DNA from: Gammaproteobacteria bacterium 50_400_T64
GTDB taxonomy: Bacteria > Pseudomonadota > Gammaproteobacteria > Pseudomonadales > Porticoccaceae
Assembly (NCBI GenBank): GCA_002162755.1
Contig: MAAS01000018.1
Coordinates: 62,001 to 126,000 of the forward strand
Direction of reading: 5' to 3'
Length of the DNA: 64,000 nucleotides
Shown here: piece by piece, positions 16,509 to 25,906 of the stretch
Layout of the letters: each line of letters starts with the position of its first letter
Position numbering within the stretch: position 1 is the first letter of the stretch
Translations under genes and position numbers: made by a program
The notes under the pieces: model-generated
Seen by the model: only the letters and a program-made list of their open reading frames with translations
The model's database searches: none
Told to the model about the DNA's origin: nothing

Positions 16509-19478
16509 TCAAACCACCACAATCAAACGCAATGCATCGAGCTTCAATTGCGCATGTGAGAGATAGTTTTGAGACAGCTCCATCGACTCACGCAGGTAGT
16601 CAATCTCTTCACTGCGAATACTCGAGTTCACTGCGGCCAGTGCCTGTAAGCGCTCCAGTTCCGCATTTTGCCCCTCAGCCATACGTCGTTGGGCCTCGGC
16701 AATCAGCGCTGCCTGCTGCGTCTCAGCAATCACTTCGGCATGGCCCACCAGCGTATCCACCTGAGCGCGGACATGCTTCACCATGTCGACGGCGGTACGG
16801 CGTTTCACCCGCTGGCAAAGCTTGGCAAAGTGGGCTTCGGTAAGTACCTGACTAAAATCTTTACCGCTTTCATCCACCACTACACGCACCACCGACTGGG
16901 GAATATAACGCCCCAGTTGCATCACTTTGGGTGCGGGGCAATAGACCGTAAACATGCCTTCAAATAACAGGGTGCCGGGTTTCAAGGGGGGGAGTTTCAG
17001 GGTACAAACTGTCGTGGTGCCAAAATCACCGTTGGCTATTTGTTCCATGGCGGCGACCACCAGAGGATGCTCCCAGGTGAAGAAGCGAATATCTTCGCGG
17101 CTCAGGGCGCGGCGGCGGGAATAGGTCGCAGTTAAACCGTCTTCGGGCAGGCCGGGCAAGCTCTGGCCCAGCATGTGGTCGCTGGGCGTGACGACAATGC
17201 TATCGGCGCTGTGGTGGCTTTGTTCGATACCAAATTCATCGAACACTTTACTCAGGTAATCTTCCAGCTCGCCGCTCTGCTCGGCGTCGAGCATGGCATC
17301 GATCACTTCATTGGCGACTTCGGTATTACAGGAATTCATTTCCAACAAACGGTCGCGGCCCTTTTGCATGGCTTCCAGAGCAGCTTCAGTCAATTGATAG
17401 GTCTCATCCACCAAACTCACCAGTGCAGCGTCATCACCTGGGCTGCGCAGGCAGTGGTGTAGCTGCTCAGCCACTTGCTGATAAATACTTAAACCTACCG
17501 GGCACACGCGCTGGAAGGCACCCAAGCCTTCGCTGTACCAACGCAGCATCACTTCCTGGGCGCTGCCTTCGTGGTAGGGCACGTGAATTTGCACGTCCTG
17601 GCGCTGACCGATGCGGTCGAGGCGGCCAATGCGTTGCTCAAGCAGGTCGGGGTTAATGGGCAGATCGAATAAAACCAGATGATTGGCGAACTGGAAGTTG
17701 CGCCCCTCGCTGCCAATTTCAGAACAAATCAGCGTTTGCGCGCTATCTTGCTCGTCGGCAAAGTAAGCCGCCGCACGGTCGCGGGCAATCAAGCTCATGC
17801 CCTCGTGGAAGACGGCGGAGCGCACTCCTTCGCGTAGGCGTAGATGTTCTTCCAGCGCCTGTGCAGTTGCCGACTGGGCGCAAATTACCAGTACTTTGTC
17901 CTGTCGATGCTCGGCCAGCCAGTCGGCTAGCCATTCAACACGGGGGTCGAGGGATAACCAGTCTTCGCCGAGGGCGCTTTCGGGCTGTAGATAAGTACGA
18001 AAATCATCGTCGCTTTGCTCTGTGTCATCAGTACCCGCAGAAGTACTGACGGGGTTGGGCAGAGCATAGCCCTGCAAATAACGCTGAGGGAAGCCTGCAA
18101 CGGCTTCGCGGGTATTGCGGAACAGCACGCGTCCGGTGCCGTGGCGGTCGAGCAAGTCTTGCACCAAAGCGTCGATCAATGCCGCCAGTGCCGCTTCATC
18201 GTCGCCTTGCAGCGCCATCTGTAATTCATCGGCAGCCTTCGCACCCAAATACGCACTGACCTGAGCGATAACCTCAGCATCAAGGGCAAGAGCATCGCCA
18301 CCTTGCAGCGACTGCACCAGTTCGCTTACGGCCTGATAGCGGCTTTCTTCTTCAACAAAGGTGGGCAGGTCGTAGTAGCGATCCGGGTCGAGTAAGCGTA
18401 GACGGGCAAAGTGGCCCGCTACGCCCAGTTGCTCCGGTGTTGCTGTTAACAGTAAAAGACTGGGGATGCGCGCTGCCAGTGCTTCAATGCACTGGTAAGC
18501 AGGGCTGGCCTGCTCTTCATCCCAGGCCAGGTGATGGGCCTCGTCGACGATCAGCATATCCCAGCCCGCCGCCAGCGCCTGACTGTGACGGCGCGGGTTA
18601 TCACTTAAAAAGGAGGTACTACACAGCACCAGCTGAGCGCTTTCAAAAGGATTAATGTCGCCACTTGGTGTCAGGCTTTGTTCATCATCAAGGCCATCAT
18701 CCAGCTCATCGGCATAGCCATCGTCGACCTCTTCCTCTGTTTGTTCCAACGCTTCACAGCGCGCCTGGTCGAGAATGGTGAAGTGCAGATTAAAACGCCG
18801 CAGCATTTCGACCAGCCATTGATGAATCAAACTATCGGGTACGGCAATCAGCACGCGACTGGCACGACCGGTATACAGCTGCTGATGCAAAATCAAACCC
18901 GCTTCAATAGTCTTACCCAGGCCTACTTCATCAGCGAGCAATACACGGGGCGCGTGGCGCACGCCAACACGACTAGCGATATAAAGCTGGTGGGGCAGCA
19001 ACTGTACTCGCCCCCCAAGTAAGCCACAGGCCGGCGACTGCTGATGTTGATGTAAAAACTGCAGGGTTTGCTGACGCAGTTCAAAGCGGGTGATTTTGTC
19101 GACCTGACCCGCGTATAAACGATCTTCAGGCTTGGAGAAATGCACGAAGCTATCGAGGTCCATTTCGTGCAGCACCACCTCTTCGCCATCGGCATTGATG
19201 CAGAGATAAATAACGCAGCCATTGCCCTCCTGCCGATCGGTAATCGTCAGCTCGACGCCTTCGTCATTTTTAACCTTATCGTCGATGGGGTAAATCACTC
19301 GACCCAGCGGAGCGTTGTCAGTGGCATAAACACGACGCTCAGCCGCTGAAGGGAAGCTCAGCTCCACCCGGCGATTGGCAACTTCTATAACAATACCAAG
19401 CCCTAATTCGGCTTCGGTATGACTAATCCAACGCTGGCCTGAAACAAATTCGCTTTGGGGTTCGGATCTACGGGACAA
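16509..19478 (-). CDS. rapA: RNA polymerase-associated ATPase RapA (HepA)
   Basis: A Swi2/Snf2-type ATPase that recycles RNA polymerase. The N-terminal Tudor-like part starts FVSGQRWISHTEAELGLG. Motif I is LADEVGLGKTIEAG (about 182-195), motif II is VDEAHHL (about 309), and the helicase C-terminal lobe has LEQRIGRLDRIGQR. The C-terminal RapA-specific region has coiled-coil character. At 989 residues it is slightly longer than E. coli RapA (968). It is divergent from the amidotransferase gene, 160 bases apart. Confidence 0.97.
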   Translation of the reverse strand: MSRRSEPQSEFVSGQRWISHTEAELGLGIVIEVANRRVELSFPSAAERRVYATDNAPLGRVIYPIDDKVKNDEGVELTITDRQEGNGCVIYLCINADGEEVVLHEMDLDSFVHFSKPEDRLYAGQVDKITRFELRQQTLQFLHQHQQSPACGLLGGRVQLLPHQLYIASRVGVRHAPRVLLADEVGLGKTIEAGLILHQQLYTGRASRVLIAVPDSLIHQWLVEMLRRFNLHFTILDQARCEALEQTEEEVDDGYADELDDGLDDEQSLTPSGDINPFESAQLVLCSTSFLSDNPRRHSQALAAGWDMLIVDEAHHLAWDEEQASPAYQCIEALAARIPSLLLLTATPEQLGVAGHFARLRLLDPDRYYDLPTFVEEESRYQAVSELVQSLQGGDALALDAEVIAQVSAYLGAKAADELQMALQGDDEAALAALIDALVQDLLDRHGTGRVLFRNTREAVAGFPQRYLQGYALPNPVSTSAGTDDTEQSDDDFRTYLQPESALGEDWLSLDPRVEWLADWLAEHRQDKVLVICAQSATAQALEEHLRLREGVRSAVFHEGMSLIARDRAAAYFADEQDSAQTLICSEIGSEGRNFQFANHLVLFDLPINPDLLEQRIGRLDRIGQRQDVQIHVPYHEGSAQEVMLRWYSEGLGAFQRVCPVGLSIYQQVAEQLHHCLRSPGDDAALVSLVDETYQLTEAALEAMQKGRDRLLEMNSCNTEVANEVIDAMLDAEQSGELEDYLSKVFDEFGIEQSHHSADSIVVTPSDHMLGQSLPGLPEDGLTATYSRRRALSREDIRFFTWEHPLVVAAMEQIANGDFGTTTVCTLKLPPLKPGTLLFEGMFTVYCPAPKVMQLGRYIPQSVVRVVVDESGKDFSQVLTEAHFAKLCQRVKRRTAVDMVKHVRAQVDTLVGHAEVIAETQQAALIAEAQRRMAEGQNAELERLQALAAVNSSIRSEEIDYLRESMELSQNYLSHAQLKLDALRLIVVV

Positions 19479-19638
19479 GGGCGGCCTCTTTATTAAGGGG
19501 AAAAGGACAGGAAACGGGGTGACGGGATTTACTGTAAACGGCGCGCATTGTAGTGCTTACACTAGCTGGGGACAAAAAAAATGTATGATTCCAATCATCT
19601 TAGTCGTAATTAATAAAGCTGCGAGGAACTGGACACCG

Positions 19639-20331
19639 ATGGCACGACTCGGCCTGCTTGAAACCGACACGCTGTACGATGGCTTAATCGACGATTATGG
19701 CTCCTACGGGAAAATGTTCGCTGGGTTTTTCGATGCTTTAGATGGGCAACTGAGCTATCGCCATTACCAGGTGCAGGCCGGCGAATTGCCTCAACACCCG
19801 GATGAGTGTGACGCCTATTTAATCACCGGGTCGAAGGCTGGGGTTTATGACCCACTCCCGTGGATCGCGGCACTGCGAGAGTGGATCGTCGATTTTCATC
19901 GCCAGCGTGCGCCCATTATCGGCATCTGCTTTGGTCACCAGATTATTGCCCACAGCCTCGGCGGGGTAGCGGCGAAAAGTGATAAGGGCTGGGGGCTCGG
20001 CGTACTCAGCTACGAGCAAAGCCTGTCAGGGGACGGGTCAACATTGCGTTTGATTCACAGCCATCAAGATCAGGTGCTGCAATTACCACCCCAGGCCACC
20101 CGGTTAGCGGGCTGTGATTTTTGCCCCAATGCGGCGCTGGCCATTGATGATTGCGTACTAACGTTTCAGGGCCACCCGGAGTTCACCCCCGTTTATTTAC
20201 AGCGCTTACTGGAGCAGCGTAAAGGGCGGATCGACAAGGCCATTATTGATCGAGCCGTCGCCTCACTGGCCACGGCCACCGACCACGAAAAGGTCGGGCG
20301 CTACTTGCTGGATTTTATCTATCGAAAATAG
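19639..20331 (+). CDS. Class I glutamine amidotransferase-like protein
   Basis: 230 residues, a stand-alone class I amidotransferase domain. The nucleophile elbow GICFGHQ carries Cys97, and the dyad is completed by His179 and Glu181 (GHPEF). Stand-alone members include gamma-glutamyl hydrolases of polyamine compounds and other GMP-synthase-like proteins; the substrate is not evident. The start MARLGLLETDTLYDG is preferred; an upstream open frame of 40 codons has no family character. It converges on the GNAT gene. Confidence 0.88.
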   Translation: MARLGLLETDTLYDGLIDDYGSYGKMFAGFFDALDGQLSYRHYQVQAGELPQHPDECDAYLITGSKAGVYDPLPWIAALREWIVDFHRQRAPIIGICFGHQIIAHSLGGVAAKSDKGWGLGVLSYEQSLSGDGSTLRLIHSHQDQVLQLPPQATRLAGCDFCPNAALAIDDCVLTFQGHPEFTPVYLQRLLEQRKGRIDKAIIDRAVASLATATDHEKVGRYLLDFIYRK

Positions 20332-20353
20332 AGAGGGAGGGGGAAATACGACT

Positions 20354-20608
20354 CTAACGAATAAATTTGCGCGCATACCAGCAACTGGCGCGCACATCGT
20401 AGCCTTCGCCCTTCGCCCAGGACAGGCCGGTGCGCACAAGCACTTCCGCGATACCGCGGCCGCGCAAAACGTCAGGCACATAGGTATGACTAAAATCGAC
20501 ACTGTTGCCGATCAAACGATAATCGGCTACCGATTTATAGCCATCAACAACTAACAGGAAGCGTTGCTCCTCCGGTTGATGCACGATGGCACTCTCTTGC
20601 TCATTCAC
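20354..20608 (-). CDS. Small GNAT N-acetyltransferase (YidJ/Acetyltransf_CG type)
   Basis: 84 residues, a minimal GNAT fold. The acetyl-CoA pyrophosphate loop is VLRGRGIAEVLV (RGRGIA at 49-54). It is preceded by SVDFSHTYVPDVL and ends GYDVRASCWYARKFI, the pattern of the compact one-domain group whose substrates are mostly unknown. It stands between the amidotransferase and the AhpD-like gene. Confidence 0.85.
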   Translation of the reverse strand: MNEQESAIVHQPEEQRFLLVVDGYKSVADYRLIGNSVDFSHTYVPDVLRGRGIAEVLVRTGLSWAKGEGYDVRASCWYARKFIR

Positions 20609-20649
20609 TGCGGTCTGCCCGATCTAAGATTATTGGCACACATTCTACG

Positions 20650-21222
20650 CTATCGCGCCATCCCGTAAAACTCATCATTGGGGCGCATGCTCGTCAAATT
20701 GGCCATGCGGTTGGATAAACAGAAAAAAGCGCTGATACCGCCGATGTCCCAAATATCCTCATCATCAAAACCGAGGCTGTGTAAAAGGGCAAAATCATCA
20801 TCCCCAATAGTCCCCGATGACTGGCTCACTTTCACCGCAAAATCGAGCATGGCTCGCTGCCGCGGCGTAATGTCAGCCTTGCGATAGTTGATCGCCAGTT
20901 GATCGGCCAATAGGGAGTTTTTCGCCACTATGCGCAATATCGCGCCGTGGGCGACCACGCAATAATGGCACTCATTGCCACCGCTCACTGTCACCACAAT
21001 CATTTCTTTTTCGGCTTTGCTGAGATTACCCTTACGCAGCATCAATGCGTCATGCATCGCAAAGAAGGCACGGCACTCATCCGGGCGGTGGGCCAGCACC
21101 AAAAACACATTGGGAATAAAGCCCGTTTTCTCCTGCACTTCCAGCATCTGCGTGCGCAGATCATCAGGCAGCTCATTGAGTTCAGGTACCGGAAAACGGC
21201 TGATTTTGTTATGACCACTCAT
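20650..21222 (-). CDS. AhpD-like / carboxymuconolactone decarboxylase family protein
   Basis: A 190-residue peroxidase-related protein of the AhpD superfamily. The redox site CHYC (Cys85, Cys88) is followed by His92 in CHYCVVAHG, the layout of AhpD-type peroxidase sites. The N-terminal segment (ISRFPVPELNELPDDLR) is typical of uncharacterised peroxidase-related enzymes of about 190 residues. It may act in peroxide or thiol stress. No AhpC gene is nearby. Confidence 0.9.
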   Translation of the reverse strand: MSGHNKISRFPVPELNELPDDLRTQMLEVQEKTGFIPNVFLVLAHRPDECRAFFAMHDALMLRKGNLSKAEKEMIVVTVSGGNECHYCVVAHGAILRIVAKNSLLADQLAINYRKADITPRQRAMLDFAVKVSQSSGTIGDDDFALLHSLGFDDEDIWDIGGISAFFCLSNRMANLTSMRPNDEFYGMAR

Positions 21223-21319
21223 ACACCTACCCCTTGATAAAGCTCACTTACACAGCCTCAGTTTAAGATGATGTGAATTGAAGCACAAATATTTATCACC
21301 ACCCACACAGGCCATGCAG

Positions 21320-21355
21320 CCGTCATATAAGCGTCATACAGCAATCTCACACTAT
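21320..21355 (+). promoter_or_regulatory. Pho-box-like site and -10 before the chemoreceptor gene
   Basis: CCGTCAT (21320-21326), ATAA, then GCGTCAT (21331-21337) forms a direct repeat with 11-base period, matching the PhoB consensus CTGTCAT-N4-CTGTCAT at 6/7 and 5/7 positions. A possible -10, CACTAT, begins 12 bases after it (21350-21355), close to the spacing at known Pho promoters. The start codon is about 105 bases further on. Confidence 0.45.
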
Positions 21356-21459
21356 CGAAAAGACACCTCTTGTGTAGCCCTTGCTAAGCGATAGCACGCC
21401 AACCGACAAACGAAGCGGGGCATTTATTACATCAGACTAAACTGCCTGTGAGACCTACA

Positions 21460-23586
21460 ATGTCCATTCCCTACCCTACAACGACTATTCGCCTGCGCAT
21501 TTACCTTGGCTTTAGTGCCGTTATCCTGATACTGGGACTAGCCAACCTGATTGTTGCTAGCAACTTACTCGAGCTCGATAAAAAGACTCAAAAAATCGTC
21601 GATGTCACCCATTTTGTCAGCAAAACCAATAATTTTACTAGCGCAATAAAAGACCAGGCTGCGGCCCTTCAAGCCTTCACCTATTCCAGACAAAGCGCTG
21701 ATCAGAACAGAGTTGTACTCTACCGACTTGACTCACAAAGCCATAAAGAGGCATTAATCAAAGGCCTTACGGATACCGGATTCAGTGGTGTTGCGGAACA
21801 AATTGAAAATACCACTGCAGACTTTAATGCGGTTTTTACCAGTATTGAGAACCGTCTGGGCAATACTTCATCCGCCATTAACGTCGGGCTTAATGGACTC
21901 CTCGGCATGAACAAGTCGAGCGCAAAAATCACTACCTTCCTCGAGGAGAATGTCGACAATAGCGAAGCGCTAAAACAACAATTGCACGTTGGTGCCCCCT
22001 TATTTATTGACAGCGCCGTGACTTACTTTGCCACGGGAAATCACACCGATTTTATCGCAGCCAACAGTGCCGGGGAGTCACTCAGCGAAATACTCAGCCA
22101 GATAAAACACCGAAGCACCGGGCTTTCCCGGCGAGAAAAGGCCGTGCTACGCTTTTTCGGCCGCGATCTCGATGTCATACGACAAAGTATCAGCCAGCAT
22201 CAGGCCACCTCAATATCGCTCAATCAGTCTATTGAGCAACTACGCAAAGCCACCGAAAAGCTGATTGAGGTGACTGCACAGATCAAAACAGAGGTCGAAG
22301 ACCAACAGAATCAAGCGCTACGAGACATAAGAGAACTCGTCGACACCACCCTGTTTGACGGCAAAGTCGCACTCACCACCAGCGCCATCATTGCCCTTAT
22401 CATTGCCGGATTAATCGGTGCATCGATCGCCGGCCCCATCTCTCTAATAAGCTCAGCAATGAGCCGTCTAGCGGAAGGAGATAAGGGTATCGAAATCCTC
22501 TACCAGGATAAAAAGGATGAATTGGGTACGCTGGCCAGAGCTGCCAGTATTTTTAAAGAGAACTTGCTACAACTGGAACAGGCTGCTGCAGACAAGGTCC
22601 AAGCCGAACGCGACAAGACGATAGCCGAGCAACAACAGAAAGATCAGCACGAACGTTTGATTAATGAACAGCGTGCACGGGAATTGAGCAAGGAAACAGC
22701 ACAGCAACAAATACGGCTTCAACAAACTGAAACCTTGGCCAATAGCTTTGAGCAGCGGGTTATCGCCACTGTCGATACGGTCAGCGACTCTGCGGAGCAA
22801 ATTGTCCAGGCCTCCCAGGCTGTTACTGATAACACTTCGCAAACCAGGCAGCACGTCGATAATTCACACACTGCCTGCAATGCTGCTTCAAAAAGCATTA
22901 CAGAGGTTGTCTGCGCCTCAGAAAATTTATCCCTGTCCTGTCAGGGCGCTGTCAACGAGCTGGAAAAAAATGTGCAGGTGGCTATTAACGCAGTTGATAT
23001 CGGTGCAGAGACCACCAATACCGTGACTGAACTCACCAATGCCGCCACACAAATTGGCGAAGTAATGAATATCATTGCCGACATCGCCGAACAGACTAAC
23101 CTTCTGGCCCTTAATGCAACTATTGAGGCGGCACGTGCCGGCGATGCTGGCAAGGGCTTCGCCGTGGTGGCACAAGAAGTGAAAAACTTATCGGCCCAGT
23201 CGACAAGCGCAACTCAGGACATCGCCAGCCATGTGGAAAAAATCCAGCAGGTCAGCCGCGATACAGCAACGGCCATCGCTAACATTACCGATATTATTTC
23301 CCAGATGGATAATGTTACTCAGTCAGTAACGGGCACCATGCAGCAACAATTTTTGGCGACCACGGAAATCACCCAAAAAGTACAACTGGTGGCGAAAGGG
23401 GTTAACACAGTGGTCGAGAGCTTTAAGGTAGTAGGCAGTGCCGCCGAAGCCAATATGACCATGTCAGAAAGCCTACTCAGCAATGCACAGACATTGACTC
23501 TGGAAGCACAAACATTGGATAACGAGGCACGCCGCCTACTCAACGATATACGCAGTGACACCACCGCAGGGGCAAGGAATGCATAA
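21460..23586 (+). CDS. Methyl-accepting chemotaxis protein
   Basis: A chemoreceptor of about 708 residues. Membrane segment 1 is about 15-35. A large helical periplasmic sensor follows (about 36-300), with no CACHE-like motif that I recognise. Membrane segment 2 is about 305-325, then a HAMP domain ([17 protein letters not shown]), a Gln/Glu-rich coiled coil (about 365-425) and the signalling domain. The hairpin tip is [18 protein letters not shown] near residue 545. The ATG at 21460 was chosen; an in-frame GTG 12 bases earlier is possible. The upstream Pho-box-like site suggests phosphate-responsive expression. Ligand unknown. Confidence 0.94.
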   Translation: MSIPYPTTTIRLRIYLGFSAVILILGLANLIVASNLLELDKKTQKIVDVTHFVSKTNNFTSAIKDQAAALQAFTYSRQSADQNRVVLYRLDSQSHKEALIKGLTDTGFSGVAEQIENTTADFNAVFTSIENRLGNTSSAINVGLNGLLGMNKSSAKITTFLEENVDNSEALKQQLHVGAPLFIDSAVTYFATGNHTDFIAANSAGESLSEILSQIKHRSTGLSRREKAVLRFFGRDLDVIRQSISQHQATSISLNQSIEQLRKATEKLIEVTAQIKTEVEDQQNQALRDIRELVDTTLFDGKVALTTSAIIALIIAGLIGASIAGPISLISSAMSRLAEGDKGIEILYQDKKDELGTLARAASIFKENLLQLEQAAADKVQAERDKTIAEQQQKDQHERLINEQRARELSKETAQQQIRLQQTETLANSFEQRVIATVDTVSDSAEQIVQASQAVTDNTSQTRQHVDNSHTACNAASKSITEVVCASENLSLSCQGAVNELEKNVQVAINAVDIGAETTNTVTELTNAATQIGEVMNIIADIAEQTNLLALNATIEAARAGDAGKGFAVVAQEVKNLSAQSTSATQDIASHVEKIQQVSRDTATAIANITDIISQMDNVTQSVTGTMQQQFLATTEITQKVQLVAKGVNTVVESFKVVGSAAEANMTMSESLLSNAQTLTLEAQTLDNEARRLLNDIRSDTTAGARNA

Positions 23587-23630
23587 GACAAATAATGATC
23601 ACCACAAAGCTGATTGCGCCTGAAAACCCC

Positions 23631-23772
23631 AGTGCTAAGCTAAGCGGCAGACAAGCTGATGGATTTTTTGTGCGACAATGAGCGAAGCGAATGCATAAAA
23701 AACTCAGCAATTTGGCTGTCCAGTGGAGGCGCGCTTTTTGCGCCGGAACGATGCTTGAGCGCCATGTTAGAC
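23631..23772 (-). other. attC-like structured region at the 3' end of the orphan gene
   Basis: Read on the minus strand, GTCTAAC (complement of 23766-23772) overlaps the stop codon of the adjacent gene and fits the integron core RYYYAAC. GCGCTCAAGC follows, then a GGCGC/GCGCC hairpin and a second hairpin of ATGC and T-run arms. It ends CGCTTAGCTTAGC, which only loosely resembles the opposite core GTTRRRY. This is the expected position and length of an integron recombination site, but one core is imperfect. Confidence 0.4.
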
Positions 23773-24156
23773 CTTTTTTACTAAAGGGTTTTCCAAGTCA
23801 AATGAAGCTTCTGGTAACGCTTCCCCAGATATAGCACCTAATATAGCCATTTCGAATCGCTCTTTGAACTCATAGAGTTGTTTAACATTAACATTGCTAA
23901 TTTCAAACACATCATTCTTTGTAAAATGAGCAGATATTAAAGAGAGAACTCTTTGCTGAAGATACAAAAGCATATAAGCAAAATCCCTTTCAACAGGTAG
24001 ATTGTCATTTTGCTGTTTTGCAACACTTAACAACTCTAAATGGAGCACCCAAAAGGATTTTGAATCCCACTCACCGTATTCGGTAAGTCGCTCATAAAAT
24101 GATCCTTCCCAATTTGGGCTCCCGGGGATATTTCGTTTTAGTTCAGAGTGCATCAA
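23767..24156 (-). CDS. Orphan Imm41-like immunity protein (possible gene-cassette cargo)
   Basis: 129 residues, no signal peptide. The pattern IPGSPNWEGSFYERL, then SAHFTKNDVFEISN, LYEFKERFEMAILG and a final FDLENPLV resembles Imm41-family immunity proteins of polymorphic-toxin systems, from memory. No toxin gene is next to it. The gene is clearly more AT-rich than its neighbours, and the stop codon lies inside an attC-like core, both suggesting acquisition as an integron cassette. An AGGA site lies before the ATG. The family call is moderate; it could be another small unknown protein. Confidence 0.55.
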   Translation of the reverse strand: MMHSELKRNIPGSPNWEGSFYERLTEYGEWDSKSFWVLHLELLSVAKQQNDNLPVERDFAYMLLYLQQRVLSLISAHFTKNDVFEISNVNVKQLYEFKERFEMAILGAISGEALPEASFDLENPLVKKV

Positions 24157-24201
24157 TTTTTCCTGAAATTCCCAGCGAATGACTCAAAGAACAAGGCAGC
24201 T

Positions 24202-24990
24202 CTAGCCAAACAAGTGACCTCGCGATGACAGGCCGCCATCAATCGTCACTACGGTGCCAGAAATATAGGCCGCACGATCGGAGACGAGAAAGGCACAGAG
24301 GTCAGCCACTTCTTCCGGCTCGGCAAGACGACCAAAGGGCATCGTCGCCGTTAGCTGTCGCCAGTCGTCGGGATCGAGACCTTTATTTGCAGCATTTTGG
24401 CGCATCAAATTAACGAGTCTTTCCGTCGCCGTCATGCCCGGATTAATACCCAGTACACGAATATTATCAGCAGGACTACCGCCGCCCATAGCACGAGTAA
24501 AGGCGGCCAAACCCGCGTTGCCCGTAGTGCCCGCGATGTAATTAAATTCGGTGACTTCGCCGCCGGCAATGCCGATGACATTAAGTACAACACCATGGCC
24601 TCGCGCCTTCATGGCTCGGTACATTTCTCGCGCTAAATTGACGAAACCGTAAACTTTTAAATCCCAGCCACCACGCCAGGTCGCTTCGTCAATATCGCTA
24701 ATTGAACCAGCGGCTATCGCTCCCGCGTTATTCACCAGAATATCGACATCATCACAGGCGGCGACCAGGGCAACGGCATTTTCGCCGCTGCTTAAATCCA
24801 TGGAGTGAATCATCACCAACACACTGTATTTAGCCCGCAATTCTGCAGCGACCGTTTCAAGATCTTCGACATTGCGTGCGGCGAGGTGCAAGTCACACCC
24901 CTCTTCCGCCAAACGAAAAGCAATAGCCTTGCCGATACCTTTCGAGCCCCCGGTAATTAATGCGGTTTTACCCCGTAGTTTTAAATCCAT
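24202..24990 (-). CDS. Short-chain dehydrogenase/reductase with unusual active site
   Basis: 262 residues, Rossmann fold. The cofactor loop TGGSKGIG is at 13-20 and NNAG at 87-90. The catalytic Tyr is present (Tyr151 in FNYIAGTTG), but the Lys four residues later is Thr155, and the region where Ser is expected reads NVIGIAGG. This YxxxT variant occurs in a subgroup of SDR proteins, so it may be a real variant rather than a dead enzyme. The substrate is unknown; NAD(P) preference is not resolved. Confidence 0.88.
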   Translation of the reverse strand: MDLKLRGKTALITGGSKGIGKAIAFRLAEEGCDLHLAARNVEDLETVAAELRAKYSVLVMIHSMDLSSGENAVALVAACDDVDILVNNAGAIAAGSISDIDEATWRGGWDLKVYGFVNLAREMYRAMKARGHGVVLNVIGIAGGEVTEFNYIAGTTGNAGLAAFTRAMGGGSPADNIRVLGINPGMTATERLVNLMRQNAANKGLDPDDWRQLTATMPFGRLAEPEEVADLCAFLVSDRAAYISGTVVTIDGGLSSRGHLFG

Positions 24991-25061
24991 AAAACGACCC
25001 TGAAAATAATGTTGTTATTTTTATAGTTACTTATTTTGCGGCGACTCAGTCAACTGAGGCT

Positions 25062-25208
25062 CTAGCAGGCTGTTGAAATTCGCTGAGCCGAGCCAGATAC
25101 AAGGCAAAATCAAGCGAAAAAGCGGAGTTTACTCGTGTAAATGAGCACTTTAAGCTTGGTTTTAACGCCGTAGATGGCCGGGTCAGTAGAATTTCAACGG
25201 CCTGCTAG
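25062..25208. repeat. 147 bp fold-back (MITE-like) element
   Basis: Terminal inverted repeats: CTAGCAGGCTGTTGAAATTC (25062-25081) pairs with GAATTTCAACGGCCTGCTAG (25189-25208). Inner arms also pair in part (GGCAAAATCAAGC with GCTTGGTTTTAACGCC) around the apex GTTTAC/GTAAAT, so the whole element folds on itself. It has no coding capacity. Similar CAGGCTGTTGAAA-ended fold-back repeats are widespread in gammaproteobacteria. Its right end supplies the stop codon of the rhodanese gene. Confidence 0.8.
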
Positions 25209-25510
25209 TCGTGATTACTACTCGCCCACGCTGTGTAGCCACCGTCGAGGCTATAGACATCGGAAAAACCCTGGTCTGCGAGATAGCTTGCTGCGCCCTG
25301 ACTAGAATGACCGTGATAACAGACCACAACCACAGTGCTGGCTTTATCCGTATTATTAACAATATTGCTAACACTACGATCATCCAGGCGTGATGCCCCA
25401 TCAATGTGACCCGCCTGGTACGAAGCCTCATCACGCGTGTCGAGCAGAATGACGTCTTGCTCATCAAGTAGGGTTTTTAATTGTTCAACTGACAGATGTT
25501 GAAATGTCAT
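25205..25510 (-). CDS. glpE: Thiosulfate sulfurtransferase GlpE (single rhodanese domain)
   Basis: 101 residues, one rhodanese domain. The catalytic loop CYHGHSS (Cys64-Ser70) has the GlpE-type active site; the N-terminal LLDTRDEASYQAGHI and the C-terminal YSLDGGYTAWA are typical. It transfers sulfur from thiosulfate to cyanide or thiol acceptors in the cytoplasm. The TAG stop lies in the terminal repeat of the fold-back element, so the last residues (SSNHD) may reflect insertion. Confidence 0.92.
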   Translation of the reverse strand: MTFQHLSVEQLKTLLDEQDVILLDTRDEASYQAGHIDGASRLDDRSVSNIVNNTDKASTVVVVCYHGHSSQGAASYLADQGFSDVYSLDGGYTAWASSNHD

Positions 25511-25608
25511 TGGTGCTTTCCTTTTTTGTTAGCACTCGCTTCTGAGTACAATTTATTCTGCAAGCACTGCTCTAACAATGTCACTAAAATGATATGGCAT
25601 CCACGCAA

Positions 25609-25890
25609 TCAACCATAAGTGCAAAGATAAGCCGTCGTCGCCACCACCTGTAATTGAAAGCTCTTTTCAGCAGCCACCTCAAATGAATCACCTGTCATAA
25701 AAACTTGCCACCCATCCTTCCCTGGCAATTTTACGGTCAGCGCGCCACTCACCACGGTCATAACCTCTCGCTCACTGGTGGCAAATTCATAATCGCCCGG
25801 TGCCATCACGCCCACGGTTGCGGGCAGAGTTTCCGTCGCAAAGCCGATGGATTTAACCTTGCCGTCAAAATATTCATTTACTGCTAGCAT
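25609..25890 (-). CDS. ppnP: Pyrimidine/purine nucleoside phosphorylase PpnP (YaiE)
   Basis: 93 residues, a single cupin of the DUF1255/PpnP family. It starts [17 protein letters not shown] and carries [26 protein letters not shown] and the C-terminal AYLCTYG. PpnP splits many nucleosides with phosphate to the base and ribose-1-phosphate. The length matches E. coli PpnP (94). It lies between glpE and the phosphatase gene on the same strand. Confidence 0.93.
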   Translation of the reverse strand: MLAVNEYFDGKVKSIGFATETLPATVGVMAPGDYEFATSEREVMTVVSGALTVKLPGKDGWQVFMTGDSFEVAAEKSFQLQVVATTAYLCTYG

Positions 25891-25906
25891 GTTTTGCCCT
25901 TACTTA

